NCBI GenBank assembly: GCA_023399635.1 | Contig: JAEWOP010000209.1 | Span: 1 to 5,729 of the forward strand | Source of the DNA: Pseudomonadota bacterium | GTDB taxonomy: Bacteria > Pseudomonadota > Alphaproteobacteria > Rhizobiales > Rhizobiaceae | Direction: 5' to 3' | Length of the DNA: 5,729 nt | Shown here: positions 5,664 to 5,729 of the stretch, one piece after another | Layout of the letters: each line of letters starts with the position of its first letter | Numbering within the stretch: the first letter of the stretch is position 1 | The notes under the pieces: model-generated | The model's input: only the letters and a program-made list of their open reading frames with translations | Database searches by the model: none | What the model was told of the DNA's origin: nothing | Made by a program: the position numbers and the translations under genes

Positions 5664-5729
5664 ATGAACAGCATCGTTTGGCTCGTTGGAGCCGTCGTTA
5701 TCGTCCTCGCGATCCAGTCCTTCCTTGGC
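5664..5729 (+). CDS. Single-helix membrane microprotein, copy 2 (cut by window edge)
   Basis: A 22-codon open frame running off the right edge. It begins MNSIVWLVGAVVIVLAIQ and continues SFLG, so it is again one hydrophobic helix and is paralogous to copy 1. Differences from copy 1 are conservative through residue 17 (Y2N, I15L); the C-terminal ends diverge, with a polar Gln at 18. The true end is outside the window; by its similarity to copy 1 it should stop within a few codons, though a longer protein cannot be excluded. Probably co-transcribed with copy 1 from the promoter at 5502-5526. Confidence 0.75.
   Translation, partial: MNSIVWLVGAVVIVLAIQSFLG

Noticed and set aside
1..5729. CRISPR array, insertion sequence, tRNA or rRNA
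   Set aside because: I saw no regularly spaced repeats, transposase-like frame, terminal inverted repeats or RNA-gene folds. The only repetition is the microprotein gene pair.

Overview
The window reads as chromosomal DNA from an alphaproteobacterium, most likely of the Rhizobiales (Rhizobium/Agrobacterium/Sinorhizobium-like). This rests on the GC-rich coding style, the Ugd and NDH-2 types, and promoter-like sites of the alphaproteobacterial EcfG (RpoE2/SigT) general stress response class. The genus is an inference; no rRNA or other marker is present.

Layout, left to right. (1) A UDP-glucose 6-dehydrogenase gene on the minus strand (45-1427). (2) A 217-base divergent intergenic region. (3) A YghA/general-stress-protein-39-like short-chain dehydrogenase on the plus strand (1645-2502). 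(4) A 15-base convergent gap carrying a strong GC hairpin. (5) A tightly packed minus-strand operon, transcribed right to left: type II NADH dehydrogenase (4091-5413), an unrecognised 94-residue protein (3810-4094, 4-base overlap) and a CYP152-like fatty-acid peroxygenase P450 (2518-3798, 11-base gap). (6) A second divergent intergenic region of 141 bases. (7) Two tandem genes for near-identical single-helix membrane microproteins on the plus strand (5555-5629, and 5664 to the window edge). No intergenic stretch exceeds 300 bases. I found no RNA gene, insertion sequence or CRISPR array.

The unifying signal is in the intergenic DNA. Each of the four transcription units has GGAAC-N16-NGTT upstream in the correct orientation (plus strand 1586-1610 and 5502-5526; minus strand 1515-1491 and 5485-5461). 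This matches the known EcfG-type promoter pattern (GGAAC, 16-17 bases, CGTT, with the final TT most conserved). The intragenic GGAAC copies I checked by eye on both strands lacked the partner at that spacing. The window therefore looks like a compact general-stress locus: envelope sugar supply (Ugd), carbonyl reduction (SDR), respiratory NADH oxidation plus H2O2-dependent fatty-acid oxidation (NDH-2/P450), and a pair of stress-linked membrane microproteins.

The least described parts are the microprotein pair, the 94-residue protein between NDH-2 and the P450, and the near-palindromic divergent promoter at 5461-5526.
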